Shown in pieces: positions 9,514-16,838 of a stretch of DNA of 64,000 nt. Under the pieces are notes generated by a model. That model made no database searches. It had not been told where the DNA came from and saw only the letters and a program-made list of their open reading frames with translations. The translations under genes and the position numbers were made by a program. Source of the stretch: Roseibium limicola. GTDB taxonomy: Bacteria > Pseudomonadota > Alphaproteobacteria > Rhizobiales > Stappiaceae. The stretch's first letter is position 1. Every line of letters starts with the position of its first letter. Where the stretch lies: positions 431,499-495,498 of the forward strand of contig NZ_JAFLNF010000004.1 in the NCBI RefSeq assembly GCF_017313085.1, written 5' to 3'.

Positions 9514-11025
9514 ATGAGCATCGCATCCTACTTTGGGGGAACCGCCTCCACCCGGTCCTTAGAGCTTTCTCCTGAATTTCCCTTCGAGCCTTTTGACGAC
9601 GCCGACAAGGCCGTCGACCGGCTGATCGAGATCTTTGAAACCAACACGGCGTTTCTCAGAAACGCGTTTCAGGACCTGATCGGGGGCAAGGACAAGCCAG
9701 GGCGGGTGCGGGCTTTTTATCCGGAAGTGAGGATGGAGACGGAGAGCCATGCGCGCCTCGACAGTCGGCTTGCCTACGGCTTCGTCTCCGGTCCGGGACA
9801 GCATGCCACCACCATCACCCGGCCGGATCTGTTTCGTGACTATCTCAAGGTGCAGATTTCGCTGCTGATGAAGAATCATGAGACGCCTGTTTTGATTGGT
9901 GCGTCGGACATGCCTATTCCGCTTCATTTCGCTTTCTATGACGGCACACACGTGGAGGGCGGCGCGGCGGCGGCCAATCTGGAATTGCCGCTGGCAGACT
10001 TCTTTGACCTGCCGGACCTGTCGGTGATGGACGATTCCATTGCCAATGGCACTTATGAGTCCACCAATGGTGTGCTGCCGCTGGCGTCCTTTACGGCTCC
10101 GCGGGTAGATTATTCACTCCACCGCCTGCAGCATTATACAGCGACGGCTGCCGAGCACTTTCAGAACTATGTGCTCTTCACCAACTATCAGTTCTACATT
10201 GATGAATTCTGCCGCATGTCGCACGAGCTTTTAGGGGATCCCGACAGTGGTTACGAGGCCTTCGTCGAGCCGGGCAATCTGACAACACTTGCCGGCGGTG
10301 TTGAGCCTTCCAGCGGCGTCGCCCCGGCCAAATTGCCGCAAATGCCGGCCTATCATCTGAAGCGCAAGGACAGCGCCGGCATCACCATGGTCAATATCGG
10401 TGTCGGCCCCTCCAACGCCAAGACCATCACCGACCATATCGCCGTGCTGCGGCCGCATGTCTGGCTGATGCTTGGTCATTGCGCAGGTCTGCGCACCAGC
10501 CAGAAGCTCGGCGATTACGTACTGGCCCATGGCTATGTGCGTGAGGACAACGTGCTCGACAAAGATCTGCCGACCTGGGTTCCGATCCCGCCTCTGGCCG
10601 AGGTGCAGGTCGCGCTGGAAGATGCCGTGGCCGAGGTCACTGGCTATGACGGCTACGAGTTGAAACGGGTCATGCGGACGGGCACCGTCGGCTCCATCGA
10701 CAACCGCAATTGGGAACTCTGGGACCAGAAGGGCATCGTCCAGCGGTTTTCGCAATCGCGTGCCATTGCGCTGGACATGGAATCCGCGACGATCGCCGCC
10801 AACGGTTTCCGCTTCCGGGTGCCTTACGGGACGCTGCTGTGCATCTCCGACAAGCCGCTGCACGGCGAGCTGAAACTGCCGGGCATGGCGACGGATTTCT
10901 ACAAGCGCCAGGTCTCGCAGCATCTGGAAATCGGCATTCGCGCTCTGGAACAACTTCGTAATATGCCACCCGAAAGCCTGCATTCCCGCAAACTCAGAAG
11001 CTTCGCCGAAACCGCGTTCCAGTAG
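9514..11025 (+). CDS. amn: AMP nucleosidase
   Basis: Cytosolic enzyme that splits AMP into adenine and ribose 5-phosphate, a route for purine salvage and adenylate balance. At 503 residues it is close to the E. coli enzyme (484). The N-terminal half is the Amn-specific domain. The C-terminal half has the nucleoside phosphorylase fold, with VNIGVGPSNAKTITDH and MLGHCAGLR in the phosphoribosyl region and the segment ALDMESATIAANGFRFRVPYGTLL carrying the conserved Met-Glu-Ser base/ribose contacts. ATG at 9514 follows GGAG at a normal distance. It is monocistronic and convergent with a TetR regulator gene. Confidence 0.95.
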   Translation: MSIASYFGGTASTRSLELSPEFPFEPFDDADKAVDRLIEIFETNTAFLRNAFQDLIGGKDKPGRVRAFYPEVRMETESHARLDSRLAYGFVSGPGQHATTITRPDLFRDYLKVQISLLMKNHETPVLIGASDMPIPLHFAFYDGTHVEGGAAAANLELPLADFFDLPDLSVMDDSIANGTYESTNGVLPLASFTAPRVDYSLHRLQHYTATAAEHFQNYVLFTNYQFYIDEFCRMSHELLGDPDSGYEAFVEPGNLTTLAGGVEPSSGVAPAKLPQMPAYHLKRKDSAGITMVNIGVGPSNAKTITDHIAVLRPHVWLMLGHCAGLRTSQKLGDYVLAHGYVREDNVLDKDLPTWVPIPPLAEVQVALEDAVAEVTGYDGYELKRVMRTGTVGSIDNRNWELWDQKGIVQRFSQSRAIALDMESATIAANGFRFRVPYGTLLCISDKPLHGELKLPGMATDFYKRQVSQHLEIGIRALEQLRNMPPESLHSRKLRSFAETAFQ

Positions 11026-11031
11026 AGCGGC

Positions 11032-11631
11032 CTATAAAGTCTGGCGCAGGGCTTCCAGCTCTTGCGCCAGCTCTTCAGCCGAGTTCATGAGGTCCGCCGC
11101 CGGCACACCGCGATAGGCTTCGATTTTCAGCGAGGTGAGGTCGGACTGAAAACGGCGGGCCAGCCGCTGCGGATTGGCGGTCTGGGGCAATTCTCCCAGA
11201 TCAATTGCCTTTTGGAAGGCGGCGGCCATTTCCGCCTCCATCTGATCCAGATAACCGCCGGCCTGACTGGCGATGGCTGGTTCCTCCGCCGTGGTGTTGA
11301 GTAGCGTTTTGACCAGCATGCAGGCCCGGCATTTCGGATTGTCTTGTTGCAGGGTGCCGAGACTTCGCAGGAAGTCGGCGAGCCCGCCCAACGGCGAAGA
11401 CGCCTGCTCCATTGCGGCGCGGAATTCGTCGTAGTTCTTTTCGAAATACCTTTTCAGCGCCAGGGAGAACAATGTCTCCTTGTTGGTGAAAGCCGCATAG
11501 ATACTGCCGGGCTTCATTTTCAAGGCAGCCTCGAGATCTTTCAGGGATGTGGCGTGATAGCCCCGCTCCCAGAAGAGCAGAAGTGCGGCATCCAGCGCTT
11601 TCTCGCGGTCATAAGGTCGTTGGCGTTCCAT
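11032..11631 (-). CDS. TetR-family transcriptional regulator
   Basis: 199 residues. The N-terminal HTH (about residues 10-50, with FWERGYHATSLKDLEAAL and PGSIYAAFTNKETLF) is typical of TetR. The C-terminal ligand domain contains CRACMLVKT and resembles regulators of the AcuR/YxaF-like branch. It is divergent from an AhpD-like gene with two near-identical palindromes in between, so it most likely represses itself and that gene until an inducer binds. The inducer is unknown; cysteines at the CRAC site could hint at redox or electrophile sensing, a guess. Confidence 0.93.
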   Translation of the reverse strand: MERQRPYDREKALDAALLLFWERGYHATSLKDLEAALKMKPGSIYAAFTNKETLFSLALKRYFEKNYDEFRAAMEQASSPLGGLADFLRSLGTLQQDNPKCRACMLVKTLLNTTAEEPAIASQAGGYLDQMEAEMAAAFQKAIDLGELPQTANPQRLARRFQSDLTSLKIEAYRGVPAADLMNSAEELAQELEALRQTL

Positions 11632-11698
11632 GATTTCTTATAAATAGGGGAGTTGTGCCGGGTTGTCTTCCCGAACTTCCAACTTGCTTTTCTCACGT

Positions 11699-11738
11699 TT
11701 GAGTGATCGCTCAAATATGATATTGAGTGATCACTCAA
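11699..11738. promoter_or_regulatory. tandem TetR operators
   Basis: Two 16-bp palindromes, TTGAGTGATCGCTCAA (11699-11714) and TTGAGTGATCACTCAA (11723-11738), differ at one base and have centres 24 bp apart. They lie between divergent TetR and AhpD-like genes, 61 bp before the latter start. Arm TGAGTGATC is a usual TetR-type operator half with TGA-rich ends. Confidence 0.85.
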
Positions 11739-11799
11739 AGTCGCCATATACGTCCTGTCAACGAAACGGCGTCCGCGCCAAATCAGAAGGACATCGATC

Positions 11800-12363
11800 A
11801 TGACCGAATTCACACTGCACGATCTGGAAAGCGCACCTGAAGCCAGTAAGCCGCTGCTGGAGAAATCCAACACAGCCTATGGCATGATCCCGGGCTTGCA
11901 TGCCGTCATGGCAGAAGCACCGGGCCTTCTGGAAGCCTATCAGACCGTTCATCAGCTGTTTACGGAGTCGAGCTTCGACAAGGACGAGCTCACTGTCGTC
12001 TGGCAAACAGTCAATGTAGAGAATGAGTGCCATTACTGCGTTCCCGCCCATACAGGCATTGCCAAAAGCATGGGCGTCGATGACGCCATCACTAATGCCT
12101 TGCGGGATCAGGCGCCGCTTCCGAATGCCCGCTTGGAAGCCCTGCGTGATTTCACGTTGAGCCTCGTGCGTGATCACGGCAATGTTTCCGACCAGAACGT
12201 TCAGGCGTTCCTCGATGCCGGTTTCACTCGGCAGAACATCCTCGAAGTGGTCCTCGGTTATTCGCAGAAGATCATGTCCAACTACACCAATCATCTGGCC
12301 AACACGCCAGTCGACAAGCCGTTCCAGAAGTTTGCGTGGTCCCGGGACGACGCCGCAGCCTAA
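11800..12363 (+). CDS. AhpD/carboxymuconolactone decarboxylase-family protein
   Basis: 187 residues, one CMD domain. The AhpD-type motif is present as CHYC with Cys77 and Cys80, followed by His84 and preceded by Glu74/Glu76, so a thiol peroxidase or disulfide reductase activity is plausible. The helical region around it (ELTVVWQTVNVENE) is characteristic of the alkylhydroperoxidase AhpD core. It is controlled with its divergent TetR gene through the twin palindromes at 11699-11738. The start follows AGAAGGA. The real substrate is not known: related TetR/CMD pairs often answer to quinones or other electrophiles. Confidence 0.88.
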   Translation: MTEFTLHDLESAPEASKPLLEKSNTAYGMIPGLHAVMAEAPGLLEAYQTVHQLFTESSFDKDELTVVWQTVNVENECHYCVPAHTGIAKSMGVDDAITNALRDQAPLPNARLEALRDFTLSLVRDHGNVSDQNVQAFLDAGFTRQNILEVVLGYSQKIMSNYTNHLANTPVDKPFQKFAWSRDDAAA

Positions 12364-12401
12364 GCCGCTTGCGGCCGACCTCAAACGTATAGATGGCAAA
12401 C

Positions 12402-12436
12402 AAAAAACGCGGCCTCGTCGGAGGTCGCGTTTTTGA
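12402..12436. terminator. bidirectional terminator, AhpD-like / bfr
   Basis: AAAACGCGgCCTC and GAGGtCGCGTTTT flank a GTCG loop, with A-runs on the left and T-runs on the right. It serves the convergent AhpD-like and bfr genes. Confidence 0.8.
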
Positions 12437-12466
12437 ATTTCATGTCGATGGGGCGACTAAGGGGCC

Positions 12467-12952
12467 TTATTCGGCTTCGTCAGCCGGAGCCGCGTTGAGC
12501 TGGCCGTAGCGTTCGACGCCAATCTTTTCCAGAAGCTCAAGCTGCGTTTCGAGGAAGTCGATGTGGCCTTCTTCGTCCATCAGCAGCTGTTCGAACAGCT
12601 TCATGGAGACGTAGTCGCCTTCTTCGTTACAGATGTCGCGGGACTTCGTGTAGGAAGCGCGCGCATCATATTCGCCAGCGAGATCGCACTCGAGAACTTC
12701 CTTGATGTCCTGGCCGATCCGCAGAGGCGCGAGCTTCTGCATGTTCGGGTGGCCCTGAAGGAAGATGATGCGGTCGGTAATCTTGTCCGCGTGCTGCATC
12801 TCTTCGATGGATTCTTCGCGTTCCTTCTTCGCCAGCCGGGCAAAACCCCAGTCGGCAAGAAGGCGGTAGTGCAACCAGTACTGGTTGATTGCGCCAAGTT
12901 CCAGGAACAGGGCCTCATTCAACCGTTCGATAACTTTTTCATTGCCCTTCAT
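12467..12952 (-). CDS. bfr: bacterioferritin
   Basis: Iron-storage protein that assembles as a 24-mer cage with heme between subunit pairs. All ferroxidase ligands sit at canonical positions: Glu18, Glu51, His54, Glu94, Glu127 and His130. The heme ligand is Met52. The length of 161 residues is standard. A good GGAGG ribosome site lies 8 bases before the ATG, and a 15-bp Irr-like iron control element lies 40 bp upstream. No bfd ferredoxin gene adjoins it. The next gene upstream is a 2OG-Fe(II) oxygenase on the same strand, about 170 bp away, so it has its own promoter. Confidence 0.97.
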   Translation of the reverse strand: MKGNEKVIERLNEALFLELGAINQYWLHYRLLADWGFARLAKKEREESIEEMQHADKITDRIIFLQGHPNMQKLAPLRIGQDIKEVLECDLAGEYDARASYTKSRDICNEEGDYVSMKLFEQLLMDEEGHIDFLETQLELLEKIGVERYGQLNAAPADEAE

Positions 12953-12991
12953 GGCAGTAGCCTCCGCTTTGAGGTCTCAAGATGCCGCTAC

Positions 12992-13006
12992 TTTAGAACT
13001 ATTCTA
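12992..13006. promoter_or_regulatory. Irr-type iron control element upstream of bfr
   Basis: TTTAGAACTATTCTA, imperfectly palindromic, matches my memory of the ICE/Irr box of Rhizobiales (TTTAGAA-N3-TTCTAAA). The position, 40 bp before the bfr ATG, suits repression of iron storage when iron is scarce. The match is from memory, not a matrix scan. Confidence 0.6.
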
Positions 13007-13121
13007 CGTTTTAAGTCCAGTCCTGCTTTGATGTGCGGGCAAGATTTTCACGCTACAATGAACGATAGGTTGTAATTCGGCTGAGCGAACCTGGCATCTA
13101 AGCGCGAAAATGCAGGCGGGT

Positions 13122-13670
13122 TCAGCGAAATTTGGGCCCGTGACACCAGCAGGTCAGAGAATAGCGCTTGCCGCGGCTGACAGGCTGAACCCGGTGCTGC
13201 AGGAAGCTGGCAAAAACGGTTGCCACGCCAATGTCGCGAGAGGCCGGCTGACCATGGTTGCCGAGCGCCAGCTCCAGATTGCCACCTTCATAGGTGTCGG
13301 CTTCCGACAGCTGGGCGACAATCGTCAGTTTGCGCAGGCGCGCCAATGGCCCGTCACCGATGTCGGAGTGCCAGTCGTAGTGGCCCTCATCGCTTTCATC
13401 ATAACAGGCGACTTGCAGGCGTTCCTTGAAGTCGGTGATGTCGAATTGAAAAGCCTGACGGTTGGCATCTGCCACGCCTTGCAGAATACGGCTCATCACC
13501 CAGGCCGCATCGCCCTGGTCATTCAACCAGCTGATCCGGGCGCGGCGGATGTTGTCATGCCGCTGGCCGCCGACAAGGCCGCCCTGGGTCTGCCCGGCGA
13601 CCTCTGCCAGGCGAATGATCTCCCGGCTCTCAGCTTTGGAGAGCAAGGCAGGAAGAGTGTGATTGAACAT
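13122..13670 (-). CDS. 2OG-Fe(II) oxygenase (PKHD-like)
   Basis: Non-heme iron dioxygenase with the double-stranded beta-helix fold, using 2-oxoglutarate and O2. The facial triad is His101, Asp103 (WHSD) and His159 (FLQHRV); Arg168 should bind 2-oxoglutarate. The segment GGNLEL between strands is usual for the family. ATG at 13670 gives 182 residues; a TTG at 13712 would add 14 that fit poorly. It is shorter than PiuC/YbiX (about 225), lacking their C-terminal part. It lies next to bfr, but shared function is speculative. The substrate is unknown. Confidence 0.85.
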   Translation of the reverse strand: MFNHTLPALLSKAESREIIRLAEVAGQTQGGLVGGQRHDNIRRARISWLNDQGDAAWVMSRILQGVADANRQAFQFDITDFKERLQVACYDESDEGHYDWHSDIGDGPLARLRKLTIVAQLSEADTYEGGNLELALGNHGQPASRDIGVATVFASFLQHRVQPVSRGKRYSLTCWCHGPKFR

Positions 13671-13873
13671 GCGGTGCGCCCTGAAAAGCCGGGTGAAGTC
13701 AGACTTGTGCAAAGGCGCTCGATTGACGGTTTAGGCAAGCGAAATATGCAACCGATTATTGCTTTGACGGCAAACACATGCCGCCACCTTCGCCTTATCG
13801 GAATGAGTGGCGGAAATGCGTAAGCCATAGCGGGCGGGCCAGGGGAGGTGCAGGTGAGGAAGCCGGAGGGATT

Positions 13874-14938
13874 TTACTCCACTCCAGCAGTCACCGCCTT
13901 GCGCATCACGGTGGGCAAAGCCTCGTCATCCAGCATGTCGCGTGAAGACCACCAGTGCCCTTCAGGGGGTGTGTAGCCGGCAGGGGCAGGGGCTCGCCAG
14001 ATGGTCAGCTCGAGATGGAAATGCGTGAAGGTGTGCTTCACCACCGCCAGACGTTTGTGCCAGTCAGCTGCGACCGGCGCAAAGTCGAGAGAGCTTGCTG
14101 TGTCGAAGTCGACAGCCCATTCGGTTCCCGGCACTTCCGTCATGCCGCCAAGCAGACCTTTGGGCGGGCGGCGGCGGAGCAAGACGGCGCCATCAGCGGG
14201 GCGCAGCAGCACAAAGGCACTTCCCGCCCGTGTCGGCTTTTGCTTTTTCGGCAGTTTGCGTGGCAGCGTCTGTGCTGTTCCGGACAGGCGCGCTTTGCAG
14301 TTTGCTGTCCATGGGCAGAGAACACAGGCTGGGTTCTTCGGGGTGCAGATGGTGGCGCCGAGGTCCATGACCGCCTGGGCGAAATCTCCGGGGCGATCAA
14401 AAGGCGTCAGCTTTGCCATCCCGGCCTTGATCTCTGGCTTGGCGTTCGGCAGAGGCGTGGTGATTTCATACAACCGGGACAGAACCCGCTCCACATTGCC
14501 GTCCACAACCGCTGCAGGACGGTTGAAGGCAATGGCGGAAATGGCGGCCGCCGTGTAGGGGCCGATGCCGGGCAGGGTGCACAACCCCTCTTCCGTGTCG
14601 GGGAAGCGGCCATGCAGTTCGAACTCAACCGTTTCGGCACATTTCTTAAGATTGCGGGCGCGCGAGTAGTAGCCCAGTCCAGCCCAGGCTTTCATCACAT
14701 CTTCTTCGGGGGCCTTGGCCAGATCTTCGACCGTAGGCCACAGCTGCAAAAACTTGAGATAATAGTCTTTTACGGCTGCCACTGTCGTTTGCTGCAGCAT
14801 GACCTCAGACAACCAGATGCGATACGGATCGGCCCGCTCACCCGCCGCCTGTGCCTTGGGAGAAACTCGCCATGGCAGGGTGCGAGCATGGCGATCATAC
14901 CAGGCAAGTAGTTCCGAGGTGCGCGAAGAAGAGCTCAT
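13874..14938 (-). CDS. mutY: A/G-specific adenine DNA glycosylase
   Basis: Base-excision repair enzyme that removes adenine mispaired with 8-oxoguanine. From ATG at 14938 (354 residues): catalytic Glu45 in LSEVMLQQTTV, helix-hairpin-helix LPGIGPYTA (122-130), catalytic Asp146 in VVDGNVERV and the [4Fe-4S] cysteines 198, 205, 208 and 214 (spacing 6-2-5). The C-terminal domain from about 235 is the NUDIX-like MutT domain that recognises 8-oxoG, with KHTFTHFHLEL. The open frame extends to 15037, but the extra 33 residues have no family support. It begins the conserved neighbourhood mutY / dciA / dsbA / smc, transcribed away from the other three. Confidence 0.96.
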   Translation of the reverse strand: MSSSSRTSELLAWYDRHARTLPWRVSPKAQAAGERADPYRIWLSEVMLQQTTVAAVKDYYLKFLQLWPTVEDLAKAPEEDVMKAWAGLGYYSRARNLKKCAETVEFELHGRFPDTEEGLCTLPGIGPYTAAAISAIAFNRPAAVVDGNVERVLSRLYEITTPLPNAKPEIKAGMAKLTPFDRPGDFAQAVMDLGATICTPKNPACVLCPWTANCKARLSGTAQTLPRKLPKKQKPTRAGSAFVLLRPADGAVLLRRRPPKGLLGGMTEVPGTEWAVDFDTASSLDFAPVAADWHKRLAVVKHTFTHFHLELTIWRAPAPAGYTPPEGHWWSSRDMLDDEALPTVMRKAVTAGVE

Positions 14939-15151
14939 CGTTGCACACTGCCCGTCTGCAAGAATGTTGCAAGTCAGGGCGTTAAACGGCTTGGGGAAAA
15001 CCCTGGGCACAACCTGTTCACGGTATGGTCTCGGCAATTAGGTCTTTTTTTTGACTCAATAAATGTAGAAGGTGAAGAGTCTGGAGAAGGGCTCATTGCT
15101 CATGAGCATGTTGGAGAGACCTGATCTTTCAGATGGCGGTAGGTTACGCGA

Positions 15152-15775
15152 GTGACTGTCCTTCTGATTTCGAAAAGGAGATGTGCGATTACTTATGTAG
15201 GCGCCACAGCTAAAGAGAACGCTGCTCCTGCTTCCCCTGACGACAGCAAGGGGAACGTTCGCGCGAGCAAACACTCGTTGAGCAAACCCAAGACCCTTGC
15301 GGATCTGATCGGCAAGGCGATGACGCCATTGTGCCGCAAGCGCGGGTTTGCGTCTGTCGACATCGTCGCCGCCTGGCCTGAGATCGTAGGTCCGAGATAT
15401 GGCAAAAGAGTGCAGCCCGATCGTCTTTCCTGGCCACGTCGCAAGAATGCGGACGGCGAGGACATTGCAGAACCAGCAACGCTGGTGGTCCATACGGATG
15501 GTCCAACCGCACTGATGCTGTCGCACGAAACCCCGCAGATCATTGAGCGTATCAACGCATTCTTTGGCTGGGCAGCGGTCAATCGCATCAAGATCAACCA
15601 GAAGCCGGTTACGCAGCGAGTAGGGACGCTACCCGTCTCGTCCCGGCCGTTGTCGACGGACGAAAAATCTCGCGTCGACCGTCAGGTGCAGGGGGTTGAA
15701 AATGACCGGCTGCGAGAGGCGCTGCGCAAGTTGGGCGAACAGGTGATCGCGCACGATAAAACCGGTGCTGGCTAA
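15152..15775 (+). CDS. dciA: DciA-like DUF721 protein
   Basis: 207 residues from a GTG start at 15152. The N-terminal DUF721 domain (about residues 45-135) shows the family pattern: LADLIGKAMTPLCRKRGF, AAWPEIVGP, TLVVHTDGPTALMLSHETPQIIERIN. DciA proteins act in loading the DnaB replicative helicase in bacteria that lack DnaC. The C-terminal 60 residues are charged and low in structure. The position between mutY and a DsbA-like gene just before smc is a recurrent alphaproteobacterial order. The first 20-40 residues could be excess if a later start is used. Confidence 0.85.
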   Translation: MTVLLISKRRCAITYVGATAKENAAPASPDDSKGNVRASKHSLSKPKTLADLIGKAMTPLCRKRGFASVDIVAAWPEIVGPRYGKRVQPDRLSWPRRKNADGEDIAEPATLVVHTDGPTALMLSHETPQIIERINAFFGWAAVNRIKINQKPVTQRVGTLPVSSRPLSTDEKSRVDRQVQGVENDRLREALRKLGEQVIAHDKTGAG

Positions 15776-16049
15776 CAAGTCTGGTATCCAGCGGCTGGCT
15801 GCTTTGAGAAGCACCGCTTCCTTCAATTCGGGCTGACATGGTCCGGCGGTCTCTTCACCATCCCGTGAACCCTTGTCAATTTTCCCCTCAGATGATTGCG
15901 CTCTTCCAACAACGGCCATAATTCTGCTCTCCAGTTGACGCCTGTTCCCGGACAGGGCACATCACTTTGAGAATTCCGCCCGTTTGCAGGGGGGACGGAG
16001 GCGACATTGGCCTCTGGTATTGGAAAAAAACAGCAACAGGAATTGGCCC

Positions 16050-16688
16050 GTGAGCGTTTCTCGTAGATCCTTCCTTCAAACCGCATCCGCTCTGGCGCTG
16101 GTTGCAGCTGTCGCCTCCGTGCCTGGATTGGCGCTGGCACAGACTGTGGACGCAGACGAGCTGCTGAAGCCCGGCCCGCTGGGCGACAAGGTGCTCGGCT
16201 CTGAAGACGCTCCTGTGACGATCGTTGAATATGCCTCCATGACGTGTGGCCATTGCGCCAACTTCCACAAGAACACCTATCCGGAGCTGAAGAAGCAGTA
16301 CATTGACACCGGCAAGGTGCGCTTCATCATGCGGGAGTTTCCGCTCGATCAGGTTGCCGCCGCAGGCTTCATGCTGGCGCGCTGTTCCCCGGAAGAAAAG
16401 TATTTCGACATCATCGACGTGATGTTCCACGAGCAGCGCAGCTGGGCCTTCACCGACAATCCTTATAATTCCCTGCTGAAATTCTCCAAGCAGCTCGGAT
16501 TTACACAGGAGTCCTTCGAGGAGTGCTTGACAAACCAGGGCCTGCTTGACGCAGTGAATGCGGTGCGGGAACGCGGTGCAAACACCTTCGGTGTCGATTC
16601 CACTCCGACGTTCTTTATCAACGGCGAAAAACACTCCGGGGCTCTGACGATTGACGATCTGTCCAAGATCATCGAGGAAAATCTCTGA
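16050..16688 (+). CDS. DsbA-family thiol:disulfide oxidoreductase (Tat signal)
   Basis: Periplasmic thioredoxin-fold protein, 212 residues from GTG at 16050, which follows CAGGA at a good distance and gives SRRSFLQTASALALVAAV, a twin-arginine-like signal. The active site is C66-G-H-C69 in YASMTCGHCANFH. The cis-Pro loop is STPTFFING near residue 187. This is the DsbA/BdbD-like branch placed before smc in many Rhizobiales. It probably oxidises or transfers disulfides in exported proteins. A TTG-started extension from 15984 is unlikely. Confidence 0.9.
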   Translation: MSVSRRSFLQTASALALVAAVASVPGLALAQTVDADELLKPGPLGDKVLGSEDAPVTIVEYASMTCGHCANFHKNTYPELKKQYIDTGKVRFIMREFPLDQVAAAGFMLARCSPEEKYFDIIDVMFHEQRSWAFTDNPYNSLLKFSKQLGFTQESFEECLTNQGLLDAVNAVRERGANTFGVDSTPTFFINGEKHSGALTIDDLSKIIEENL

Positions 16689-16838
16689 GTTTGCTTCCGC
16701 GGTCGGGGGAGCACTCCCGACCGCCCCTGTTTTTTCTGATTTACGTTTCTATCGCTTGTCAGCTGGCAAGCGGCTGACAAGCGCTCCCCCATTTCCGCGG
16801 CGCTGCAGGTCTGCCAGTGATCTTTGGGGAGAGCTTGC

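Noticed and set aside
13122..13712. PiuC (YbiX) assignment for the 2OG oxygenase
   Set aside because: It is about 40 residues shorter than PiuC and lacks the neighbouring siderophore receptor; only the fold is safe.
15984..16050. TTG-started N-terminal extension of the DsbA-like protein
   Set aside because: The GTG at 16050 has a better ribosome site and starts the Tat signal directly.
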